From Bacteroidales bacterium (GTDB taxonomy: Bacteria; Bacteroidota; Bacteroidia; Bacteroidales; WCHB1-69), in contig JAFXPL010000026.1 in assembly GCA_017527945.1 (NCBI GenBank), positions 1 through 15,125 on the forward strand: DNA of 15,125 bases, read 5' to 3'. The notes beneath the pieces were generated by a model, which made no database searches, was not told the origin of the DNA, and saw only the letters and a program-made list of their open reading frames with translations. Positions within the stretch are counted from its first letter, which is position 1. Each line of letters begins with the position of its first letter. This document shows positions 7,635 to 13,894 of the stretch, piece after piece. The translations under genes were made by a program, and so were the position numbers.

Positions 7635-7808
7635 TTATTTCGCAGGTTCCCACTTGCAACGTACGGGCGACACGATGGCCCCCTCTTTTTTCAATTCTGC
7701 GAAGGCTTTGTCCACTTCCTTGCGGTCAATGCCGGTGATTTCCGCGATTTTGCCAGCGTTCACGGGTGCGCCGAACTCACGCATGGCCTGTAAAACTTTT
7801 TCTTTCAT
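7635..7808 (-). CDS. 57-aa winged-helix-like mini protein
   Basis: A short gene (ATG 7808, TAA 7635-7637) that reads MKEKVLQAMREFGAPVNAGK and continues through IAEITGIDRKEVDKAFAELKKEGAIVSPVRCKWEPAK. The pattern is a small winged helix-turn-helix: helix 1 (VLQAMREFG), helix 2 (NAGKIAEITG), recognition-type helix (DRKEVDKAFAELKKEG) and a short beta wing (AIVSPVRCKWEPAK) with one Cys. It could be a DNA-binding regulator, an FeoC-like small wHTH partner, or a substrate or docking protein of the radical SAM enzyme encoded 13 bp downstream. Position, codon use and stop placement support a real gene; the function is inference. Confidence 0.75.
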   Translation of the reverse strand: MKEKVLQAMREFGAPVNAGKIAEITGIDRKEVDKAFAELKKEGAIVSPVRCKWEPAK

Positions 7809-7843
7809 ATTTTCGATATTTAATTGATTAGAAATCTGGTTAA

Positions 7844-8305
7844 TTACATCATCTCAATGAGGAAATTCTCGTAGCCGAATTTTTCAATGTAGTTGAGATA
7901 CTGTCTTTCCCAATCCATGTGCGCTTTCTCATCCTCAATCCACTTGTATATCAGCTTCTGGGTGATATAATCATCGGCGAAGGCGGCGGCCATCTCACTC
8001 ATGATTTTCACGGCTTCTGGGTTGTAGTCCGACTCAATCTGCTGTTTCGGGTCATCGTAGAACGGGAACTCGATGGTTTTCATAGCCTCTTGTAAGTCGG
8101 CGGGTTTGCAGCCAAGTTCCACGAGACGGTTCAGTACTTCTTCAGCCTCGGCCCATTCCTCTTCGGCTTCTTCTTTCCATTTGTCGGCCAGTTTGTTCCA
8201 ACCATTGAAACGGTCGTATGCTGCGAATGCGAAATGTTGTTTGCTGTTTCCAAACCAGACAGCGCCAGACATGGCGAATTGTTTTAAAGCTTCTTCTTTT
8301 GTCAT
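7844..8305 (-). CDS. Ferritin-like (diiron four-helix) protein
   Basis: A 153-residue, Glu-rich, all-helical protein that resembles bacterioferritin/rubrerythrin-type folds. A helix EEAEEEWAEAEEVLNRLVELG (about 45-65) matches the helix that normally carries ExxH (EExxHAE...); here the His position is Glu (E50-W-A-E53). The last helix carries a proper ExxH (E126-K-A-H129, in IEDEKAHMDW). Family members store iron, detoxify peroxide or act as diiron oxidases in the cytoplasm. The missing first His suggests an altered metal site or a non-catalytic member. It is the second gene of the operon, 38 bp after marR and 35 bp before the mini-wHTH gene. Length fits bacterioferritin-like proteins (about 150-160). 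Confidence 0.65.
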   Translation of the reverse strand: MTKEEALKQFAMSGAVWFGNSKQHFAFAAYDRFNGWNKLADKWKEEAEEEWAEAEEVLNRLVELGCKPADLQEAMKTIEFPFYDDPKQQIESDYNPEAVKIMSEMAAAFADDYITQKLIYKWIEDEKAHMDWERQYLNYIEKFGYENFLIEMM

Positions 8306-8343
8306 AATTGCAACGATTTAAATGTGAATAAATTTGTTGGATT

Positions 8344-8817
8344 TTATTGTTTTGTTTTTTTCAATCCATTGATTAGCATGTCCAATGTGGGGATGATTTT
8401 CAAGAGATCCTCCATCTCTCCTGTTTTCAAAGCAACATCGTTGAGGAGACATCCAGGAATAGGTTTCGCCTGCTCATAAAGGGCTTTGCCTTTTGGGGTT
8501 AGCGAGACGATGCGTTGGCGCGTATCGGCTTTACCCTTAGTGCGGCTGATGAACCCCGCTTTTTCCATCCTTTGCAGCAACGGGGTCACGGTGTTGGTGT
8601 CTAAAAGCAGTTTCTTGGCAATGTCGCAGACCGGCTGCTTGTCCTCTTCCCAAAGTACGAGCATCACGAGGTATTGCGGGTAGGTGATGCCCATCGGATC
8701 AAGATACGGGTGGTATGCGCCCATCGTGAGCCGCGCAGCCGTGTAGAGTCGGAAGCAAAGTTGGTTCTCCAATTTCAATTGTTCATCAGCCATTTTGTCG
8801 TCTTTTCGAGTGTTCAT
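8344..8817 (-). CDS. MarR-family regulator, OhrR-like (redox Cys)
   Basis: A winged-helix dimeric repressor. From the second Met (8793) the sequence MADEQLKLENQLCFRLYTAAR matches the OhrR-type N-terminus, where the Cys in NQLCF senses organic peroxide. The core TYPQYLVMLVLWEEDKQPVCDIAKKLLLDTNTVTPLLQRMEKAGFISRTKGKADTRQRIVSLTPKG is the classic MarR wing and recognition helix (about residues 45-115 from 8793). I chose ATG 8817 because the -7 box at 8840-8847 places the transcript start just upstream; 8793 is equally plausible. Longer reading to 8997 crosses the promoter and is not used. It heads the operon with the ferritin-like, wHTH and radical SAM genes, and palindromes beside its promoter suggest autoregulation. 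Confidence 0.85.
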   Translation of the reverse strand: MNTRKDDKMADEQLKLENQLCFRLYTAARLTMGAYHPYLDPMGITYPQYLVMLVLWEEDKQPVCDIAKKLLLDTNTVTPLLQRMEKAGFISRTKGKADTRQRIVSLTPKGKALYEQAKPIPGCLLNDVALKTGEMEDLLKIIPTLDMLINGLKKTKQ

Positions 8818-8827
8818 TTTATTTATG

Positions 8828-8870
8828 TCGTTCACGATGCAAAAATACAAAAAAATATATCGCAAACGAT
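8828..8870 (-). promoter_or_regulatory. marR promoter with two flanking palindromes (candidate operators)
   Basis: The -7 box TATTTTTG is at 8847-8840 on the minus strand. On one side lies TCGTTCACGA (8828-8837, TCGT-N2-ACGA) and on the other ATCGCAAACGAT (8859-8870, ATCG-N4-CGAT). Both expose TCG/CGA half-sites and bracket the core promoter, the usual placement for MarR autorepression. The TTTG of the distal palindrome may serve as the -33 element (16-bp spacing, short). Confidence 0.5.
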
Positions 8871-8914
8871 GTAAAATTTTTTTTTTTTGAAAAAATAGAG
8901 CTTTTGAAAAAACG

Positions 8915-8950
8915 TTGACAGTGATCTGTGTGCAAAAAGTGTTATTTTTG
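8915..8950 (+). promoter_or_regulatory. Promoter of the HAD phosphatase lipoprotein
   Basis: TTGACA at 8915-8920 and TATTTTTG at 8943-8950 on the plus strand, 27 bp upstream of ATG 8978. It diverges from the marR promoter about 65 bp away, so the same regulator could affect both. Confidence 0.55.
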
Positions 8951-8977
8951 CATTTGCAAATTTGAAAACCACATCCG

Positions 8978-10081
8978 ATGAAAAAACTGTTCTTCATTGT
9001 CCTCTGTCTTATTATGGTAAATTCATGTAAAAAGTCCCCTCAAACAGAGGTTCCTCAAGTTGGAAAATGGGATCCGCAAGTATGGAAAGAACTCAACGAA
9101 CTGATGTCAAATGCTGGGAATGGATCATACGCTGTGTTTGATTTTGATCAGACCTCCATTGTCCACGATATTTCACAGGCTCTCTGGGTGTACCAGATTG
9201 AGTATTTGCGCTTTGCCGATGCTCCGATCAACAATTTTTTGGATGGTGTTCCGACACCGGAGAGCTTGATGCCGGGTATTAGTGTGACCTACGCCGAGAT
9301 GGGAAATACCTTGTCAGCAGAATATGAAACTTTGACTTCCAGACTGAATGCGGGCGAAAGCCTCGTATCTATCCGGGAATCGGATGTTTATCTTGACTTC
9401 CGTGCTCGCATGGCTTCTTTGATGCAGGCAATGGATGAGCAATGGGGAAGTTGGGTGACTTATCTTTGGCAGCCTGGATTGTTGGCAGGTTATACTGAAG
9501 CTGAAGCCAAAGCGCTTATTCATGACGCCATTACCGAACAGTTGGGCCTGGGCAAACTCGCCGTTGAGTCGTGGCGATCGCCTGATGGCCAATGGGGTGG
9601 GGAGGTTATGCGAGGCATCTGGGTGTCGCAGGAGATGAAAGACCTGTACAAAAGCCTTGATTCTTTCGGCATTGACGTATATGTCTGTTCGGCTTCTCTG
9701 GAGTTAATCGTGGAAGTGCTGGCCTGCGATCCGGTTTTGGGATTTGGCATACCCGCGGAGCGAGTTTATGGACTCCGTTTTGTTGCGGGAGACAGAATTG
9801 TAGCACAGTTTGACCCCAATTATGAGCAGCCTAACAGGGAAGGAAAAGTGGATTGCATTCGTGCTTATATGGCTCCTTCCCATGGCAACAAGGGACCGGT
9901 GCTGGTTGCCGGTGACAGTAACGGCGACGTGGCCATGCTCACAGCATTTCCTGATATGAGACACGGTCTCATCATAGATGTCGGTCGTAGCGCGGAATCC
10001 GCCATAGGCCAACTCGCCACTCAGGCCAGGGCTGAAGGCAACACGGGACTTTATCTCCTCCAGCCATCATTTGAGAAGTAA
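8978..10081 (+). CDS. HAD-superfamily phosphatase lipoprotein (SerB/PchP-like)
   Basis: A 367-residue phosphohydrolase with all four HAD motifs: DFDQT (D55, D57, T59; nucleophile and acid/base Asp), CSAS (237-240), Lys290 in REGK, and GDSNGD (312-317; Mg binding). The N-terminus MKKLFFIVLCLIMVNSC is a lipoprotein signal with Cys17 lipidated, so it acts in the envelope. The large cap between motifs I and II (about residues 65-225) and the DFDQTSIVHDI start resemble phosphorylcholine-phosphatase and phosphoserine-phosphatase relatives; a small phosphomonoester substrate is likely, but the exact one is not readable. It is a single gene with its own promoter, divergent from marR. No clear terminator is visible in the 53 bp after it. 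Confidence 0.85.
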   Translation: MKKLFFIVLCLIMVNSCKKSPQTEVPQVGKWDPQVWKELNELMSNAGNGSYAVFDFDQTSIVHDISQALWVYQIEYLRFADAPINNFLDGVPTPESLMPGISVTYAEMGNTLSAEYETLTSRLNAGESLVSIRESDVYLDFRARMASLMQAMDEQWGSWVTYLWQPGLLAGYTEAEAKALIHDAITEQLGLGKLAVESWRSPDGQWGGEVMRGIWVSQEMKDLYKSLDSFGIDVYVCSASLELIVEVLACDPVLGFGIPAERVYGLRFVAGDRIVAQFDPNYEQPNREGKVDCIRAYMAPSHGNKGPVLVAGDSNGDVAMLTAFPDMRHGLIIDVGRSAESAIGQLATQARAEGNTGLYLLQPSFEK

Positions 10082-10134
10082 CTCATATCTTGAACTTCTT
10101 TTATTGTCGTTTTGTCCTTTTTTGTAATTGAAAG

Positions 10135-10424
10135 TTAGTAGTCCAACAGTCGGCCACAATCGTTCCATTCGCCGAACATCTTTCCCTTTTTCGTTTCTTC
10201 AATCAGGTGCGTGAGGGCTTGTTGGTACATCAGAGGATCCCTTTTCTTATAAAAGGCCACGTTGTAAGCGCGGATGCGCTGATACAAGGACGGGAATGAC
10301 TTGAACTTTGTCCACGCCCGCGCTTCACGCCCACCCAACATGCTTTCTCTGTCGCATGGTGGGTTTCAAGCCATTGGCGAAACTCGTTCCGGGTCTGAAT
10401 CTGCAGGTTGTTTTGTTCTTCCAT
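10135..10424 (-). pseudogene. YdeI/OmpD-associated-like gene remnant, frameshifted
   Basis: Two overlapping frames look like parts of one former gene. The first (ATG 10424) reads MEEQNNLQIQTRNEFRQWLETHHATEKACWVGVKRG, resembling the start of YdeI/OmpD-associated proteins (NRxEWRxWLExNHxTExExWL). After about residue 35 it becomes nonsense. The second frame gives AWTKFKSFPSLYQRIRAYNVAFYKKRDPLMYQQALTHLIEETKKGKMFGEWNDCGRLLDY and ends at 10135. The join lies near 10310-10335. The sum is about 96 codons, and I see nothing like the usual central YdeI segment (...CFGWID...), so a deletion with frameshift is likely. The family assignment of the second part is uncertain. The promoter box lies at 10499-10506. 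Confidence 0.55.
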
Positions 10425-10458
10425 AAGTGACGGTTGGTTGTTTCATGTATTTGTCAGT

Positions 10459-10507
10459 TTATTTTTGGCTATATGAGTACAAAAACATCCGTTATAGCCA
10501 AAAATAA
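10459..10507. repeat. Perfect 15-bp inverted repeat with a -7 box in each arm
   Basis: TTATTTTTGGCTATA at 10459-10473 and its exact reverse complement at 10493-10507, with a 19-bp spacer. Each arm contains TATTTTTG (plus strand 10460-10467; minus strand 10506-10499). It starts 1 bp beyond the ATPase stop codon and 35 bp before the YdeI-like start. It could terminate the ATPase transcript as a hairpin, although no U-run follows, or be a palindromic operator. Confidence 0.75.
10499..10506 (-). promoter_or_regulatory. Candidate -7 box for the YdeI-like remnant
   Basis: TATTTTTG on the minus strand inside the right arm of the inverted repeat, 75 bp upstream of ATG 10424. It faces the YdeI-like gene. 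Confidence 0.35.
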
Positions 10508-10508
10508 T

Positions 10509-11498
10509 TTATTCAAGAAACAAATCAGAAAGAGTTATATTGTTTGTTATTAGATTATTATAATAAATATTTTTCTTTGGTACTTGATTTGAAACGAGCG
10601 TGATAAGCACCTGTTTCTGTGTGGGAAAACATTGGCTTAACTCTGCGGCCCGATGACGTAGTTTATCCGCTTCTTGTTTGGTGATGGCGTAAGGATTGTT
10701 CGTGTATTTCATTTCGCACAAGGTAGTTACCTTGTCCGCACGTATAATCACCATATCCATTTGTGCATTAGGTGTTTGCATAGGAAAAGTTTTGGTTGCG
10801 ATTCCTGTGATACCGAGTGCTTTTTGAATCGCATAGATATGGGCGAAACAGAGCCTTTCAAAGCTTAGTCCGAGACAAGTGTTATGGCGCGGAGTGGCTT
10901 GGAGGTGCAGCCAGGCATCTCGGTCGAAATGTTGTGATCCGTTCAAAAACTGGAAGTGGAAAAGGCTGTAGAAATCAATGAGTTGGTATATTGCCGTTCT
11001 TCCTTTGACAGGATTGTAACGACGGATAAAGCTGCATTGTTCCAATTCGTCCAGTTTTCGTGTCAGGCCACCGCCGTTGGCCAAACCGGTAGCTTTTACA
11101 ATCTCTTCGCGCGTGTAACCACTGCGGCGTTTGCTCAAGGCAGCGATTATTTTCACGTAATCCTCCGATTTATTGAACAACGACTTGTACAAAGTGTCAA
11201 ACTCGTCTTTAAGCAATGCATTAGGCGCAAAGAACAGCCTGTCAATGTTTTGTGCAAGACTCATGGAACGATCCAACAGGTGCAGATAATAAGGTATGCC
11301 ACCCATCACCATGTAACATTCCGCAACCAGATCGTCAGTCCAACGCACTCCTTGGGAATGAAGGTAAGCCTTGGTCTCCACAAGGGTGAACGGCTCAAGG
11401 TGCAAATGGCACGTCAGACGGTTGTGCAGGCCTCCTTTATTGCGGATAATGTTCTTCACCATCCAAGAGGCCGCGCTGCCACATACCACAAACAACAA
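10509..11498 (-). pseudogene. 5'-truncated AAA+ ATPase with DUF234 nuclease-like C-terminus
   Basis: The family is a roughly 480-residue ATPase common in Bacteroidetes: N-terminal P-loop NTPase, winged helix, and a C-terminal DUF234 domain of PD-(D/E)xK type. Here the sequence starts inside the NTPase domain (LLFVVCGSAASWMVKNIIRNKGGLHNRLTCHLHLEPFTL, the sensor-1 region) and runs through a wHTH (KIIAALSKRRSGYTREEIVKATGLANGGGLTRKLDELE) to the nuclease-like motif MDMVIIRADKVTTLCEMKY (D...ExK). About 150 N-terminal residues, including Walker A and B, are absent. An in-frame TAA lies directly upstream (11504-11502), and the next 103 bp do not encode the missing part. A TTG-started fragment could be made but could not hydrolyse ATP. 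Function in the family is unclear. Confidence 0.8.
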
Positions 11499-11601
11499 AT
11501 TTTACCAGCTTTCTCTCTTGTCGGCGTCTCAGGGTCCTAATAGAATTCGATTTCGACCATATACGCTGGCTTGTCGTTTTGCTGGCGCAAGGGTGCGAAA
11601 T

Positions 11602-12417
11602 TCAGTAATACAACCCGAGCTGTTCGGCGGAGTCCCATCCGATGTTTGGATATTCCTTGTAGCCAGAGGTGGAATACGGGGTTTGGAGGCTCACGTCAAA
11701 AAGCATTGCATCATCCTCATCGATGTCCCAGACGGTTCCGTCGGCCGAAAAAGCCTTGAGCAAGTCGTCGTTTCCGTTGCGGAGGTAAAGCCATCCGTCC
11801 ATGTTCTTCTTGAAGAGTTTAGGACGGCACCACGCGTGAATGGATTCCGGGGCCAGGAAAGTGATGAGGTTGTCCGTGAGGGCGTACAAATGCATACGCG
11901 AAATCCCGCAGGGGAATGTGATGGCATAGCGGTACTCGCCCACTTTCCACAACAAAGGCAAGTTCTCGCAGAGTTTGTCGCATTCCACTTCCACATAATC
12001 GAAGAGAATCATTTCCAAATCTTCAAGTTCGGTTGCCCGCTCCACGAGGATGAGGGTGTCCGTGTCGATCGGATTCTTCAGCCGTTCCTCGCGTATCAGG
12101 GCTTCTTCGCGCGGTTTCTCGGTTTTCTTGTCGTAAGTCATTTTGGCAACCGGGTCCCACCCTTTTCCCTTGGCATACTTATAGATTTCTGATTGGAAAG
12201 AATAACAAGCGCTCCAGGCAAGAAGCAGAACATATAGGACAGCCAATCCGTAATTATGGCTTTTGATAATCGAGTATCCTATCGCGAAAAGAAAAAACGC
12301 AGCAAGGACGGCAAAGACCATGTGATCGAAACGACGCTGCTCCTTTTCCTGCGCCTCAAACGGTTGTTCAATCATTCGCTTTCGTCTCTGGTAATAATTC
12401 TTTCGATGTAATCCCAT
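11602..12417 (-). CDS. Unrecognised membrane protein with two N-terminal helices
   Basis: I do not recognise this family. From ATG 12417 the 271-residue protein has a strongly basic/charged start (MGLHRKNYYQRRKRMIEQPFEAQEKEQRRFDH), two adjacent membrane helices (about residues 33-53 and 57-74), then a cytosolic charged region rich in Glu/Lys (KKTEKPREEALIREERLKN) and a C-terminal soluble domain (about 120-271) that ends IGWDSAEQLGLYY. The soluble part has a conserved-looking acidic patch (VWDIDEDDAMLFDVS). I chose this start because a -7-like box (TATCTTTA, 12445-12438) lies 20 bp upstream; a longer frame to 12483 would read through that box. It lies just upstream of the truncated ATPase but I see no functional link. 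Confidence 0.7.
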   Translation of the reverse strand: MGLHRKNYYQRRKRMIEQPFEAQEKEQRRFDHMVFAVLAAFFLFAIGYSIIKSHNYGLAVLYVLLLAWSACYSFQSEIYKYAKGKGWDPVAKMTYDKKTEKPREEALIREERLKNPIDTDTLILVERATELEDLEMILFDYVEVECDKLCENLPLLWKVGEYRYAITFPCGISRMHLYALTDNLITFLAPESIHAWCRPKLFKKNMDGWLYLRNGNDDLLKAFSADGTVWDIDEDDAMLFDVSLQTPYSTSGYKEYPNIGWDSAEQLGLYY

Positions 12418-12437
12418 AATGATTCGTTTTGACGGTG

Positions 12438-12445
12438 TAAAGATA
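12438..12445 (-). promoter_or_regulatory. Promoter -7-like box of the two-helix membrane protein
   Basis: TATCTTTA on the minus strand (7 of 8 to TATCTTTG), 20 bp before ATG 12417. Confidence 0.4.
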
Positions 12446-12495
12446 CATTTTATGAGTGAATGTTGTTTATTTCCTGTTAACACGAAGTAATTAAC

Positions 12496-12522
12496 AGCCG
12501 AAGGCTAGCCAACAGCGAAGCT
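12496..12522. repeat. Two tandem mini-hairpins after the CMD-cupin gene
   Basis: AGCCGAAGGCT (12496-12506) and AGCGAAGCT (12514-12522) each fold on a GAA loop, and both are preceded by AAC. They lie 6-33 bp beyond the stop codon of the CMD-cupin gene. No U-run follows, so a terminator role is weak. Confidence 0.4.
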
Positions 12523-12528
12523 AACTAA

Positions 12529-13662
12529 CTATTTTAGTGTTCCATACTGTTCGTCGCTAACGGGCTCCAGCCACTCGTTGCTGGCCCCCTCCTGCACGTC
12601 CTTGTGGTAGGTGAGGTGCTGCATCCAGCTGTCCTTGGCGGCCCCGTGCCAGTGCTTCACGCCTTCGGGAATTTCGATAATTATACCGGGCTCTAACTTG
12701 ACGGCGGGCTTGCCCCATTCCTGATACCAGCCGCGACCATACACGCACACCAGCACCTGCACCTGCTTGTGGTGGATGTGCCAGTTGTTGCGGCAGCCCG
12801 GCTCGAAGGTCACGTTGACTATGCCGCCGTCGTAAGGCGCAAGGTAGCTGTTGCCGATGAAGTACTGCGCATAGGCGGTGTTCGGCTCGCCCCGCCTCCA
12901 GCTCGACTTCAAGTCAACGTGGTTCTGGACGTATATGTCGCTGGCAAAGTGGTCGTTGACAGAATCTTTGATGCCCAACTGCTGAATAGCCACAGCGACA
13001 CGATGTGCCTCCATTTTGCCCACACGCTCCTGCAATACTTTCGGGATGGCGAGCAGCTGGGCATCGGTCAGACCCATGTTCCGTGCGCCGCGCACGTGGG
13101 CGGCTAACTGGGGTTCCACGCCCTCCAAGCCGGCCAAAGCACTGACGGTCACTAACTCACGGTCGGCGTGGGTAAGCAGGTCGCGGGCGAAGATGTCGCC
13201 GAAGAGATGTGACTTGAGGTAGTAGTCCTCGGCGGGACAGAATTGGTAGTCGAAGGGCTGTCCCGACAGTTTGGTCTGCACCTCGGTGCCTTGTTTCAGG
13301 GCTTCGTAGTTGGAGGGTAGGGGAGTGGACTCGGTGCCGATCTCCACCTCACCGCGTTGCTCCATCACCTTCTGCAAGGTGCCTAACGCGTTGAGTGAAC
13401 GCGGAAATCCTGTGTAAGCGTAGAGTTGCGAGAGGGCCTCCTTGATCTGGTTTGCGGTAAGCCCCGCTTCAAAGCCCTCGTTGATAGCGGTGGCCAACGA
13501 TGTTTGGTCGCCCTGAGCCTCGTAGCAGGCGATGGCCGACATCGCCGCCGTCTGTTTCTCGTTGAATGTCAAAGTGTTCATATCTTTGTCTGTTTTTGTT
13601 GTCTTGTTGCAGCCGGCCAATAAAACGACGGCGGCGGCGAAAATCAGAAGGGTGTGTTTCAT
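12529..13662 (-). CDS. Lipoprotein with two CMD (AhpD-like) domains and a C-terminal cupin
   Basis: A 377-residue envelope protein. MKHTLLIFAAAVVLLAGC is a lipoprotein signal (Cys18). Residues 31-105 (FNEKQTAAMSAIACYEAQGD...EALSQLYAYTGFPRSLNAL) and about 155-245 (FGDIFARDLLTHADRELVTVSALAGLEGVEPQLAAHVRGARNMGLT) are two carboxymuconolactone-decarboxylase-type domains, neither with the AhpD CxxC pair. Residues about 268-355 are a cupin: motif 1 GCRNNWHIHHKQVQVLVCVYGRG (His295, His297; Gln where Glu is usual) and motif 2 PGIIIEIPEGVKHWHG (His337). This order occurs in Bacteroidetes proteins of unknown substrate; a metal-dependent lyase or isomerase, or a peroxidase-like role, are possible. The start 13662 is chosen because it opens the signal peptide and lies 25 bp after a -7 box. 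It appears to be a single-gene unit. Confidence 0.85.
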   Translation of the reverse strand: MKHTLLIFAAAVVLLAGCNKTTKTDKDMNTLTFNEKQTAAMSAIACYEAQGDQTSLATAINEGFEAGLTANQIKEALSQLYAYTGFPRSLNALGTLQKVMEQRGEVEIGTESTPLPSNYEALKQGTEVQTKLSGQPFDYQFCPAEDYYLKSHLFGDIFARDLLTHADRELVTVSALAGLEGVEPQLAAHVRGARNMGLTDAQLLAIPKVLQERVGKMEAHRVAVAIQQLGIKDSVNDHFASDIYVQNHVDLKSSWRRGEPNTAYAQYFIGNSYLAPYDGGIVNVTFEPGCRNNWHIHHKQVQVLVCVYGRGWYQEWGKPAVKLEPGIIIEIPEGVKHWHGAAKDSWMQHLTYHKDVQEGASNEWLEPVSDEQYGTLK

Positions 13663-13686
13663 AATATTTTGAGTTGTTTGTAGATG

Positions 13687-13694
13687 CAAAAATA
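13687..13694 (-). promoter_or_regulatory. Promoter -7 box of the CMD-cupin gene
   Basis: TATTTTTG on the minus strand, 24 bp upstream of ATG 13662, in an A/T-rich gap of about 230 bp shared with the divergent ATPase promoter. Confidence 0.5.
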
Positions 13695-13861
13695 AAAAAA
13701 TACTCGAAGTTTTCTACAAAAATTTTTTGTTGGATTATTAAAAAATACAATGACAAAATATTATTCATCATTCCTTCCCTTCGTTTATATCCTGATTTAC
13801 AGACACCAAACACAGGTTGTTTTTTTTCTGTAAAAAAATTACGGCGATTCAAAAAAATTAT

Positions 13862-13869
13862 TATTTTTG
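13862..13869 (+). promoter_or_regulatory. Promoter -7 box of the AAA15 ATPase / RloB-like pair
   Basis: TATTTTTG on the plus strand, 25 bp before ATG 13895. The intergenic segment 13695-13861 is very A/T-rich and I see no gene in it. Confidence 0.5.
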
Positions 13870-13894
13870 CAACGTGATTAAAGTATAAAACGTC

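Noticed and set aside
8818..8997. Longer N-terminus for the MarR protein, up to 8997
   Set aside because: It would run through the marR promoter and overlap the divergent phosphatase gene; OhrR-like proteins start near 8793-8817.
12418..12483. Longer N-terminus for the two-helix membrane protein
   Set aside because: The extra codons cover the -7 box at 12438-12445 and add a non-family-like stretch.
13796..13834. TTTACAG / CTGTAAA inverted repeat between the CMD-cupin and ATPase genes
   Set aside because: Seven-bp arms with a 25-bp spacer in very A/T-rich DNA are expected by chance.
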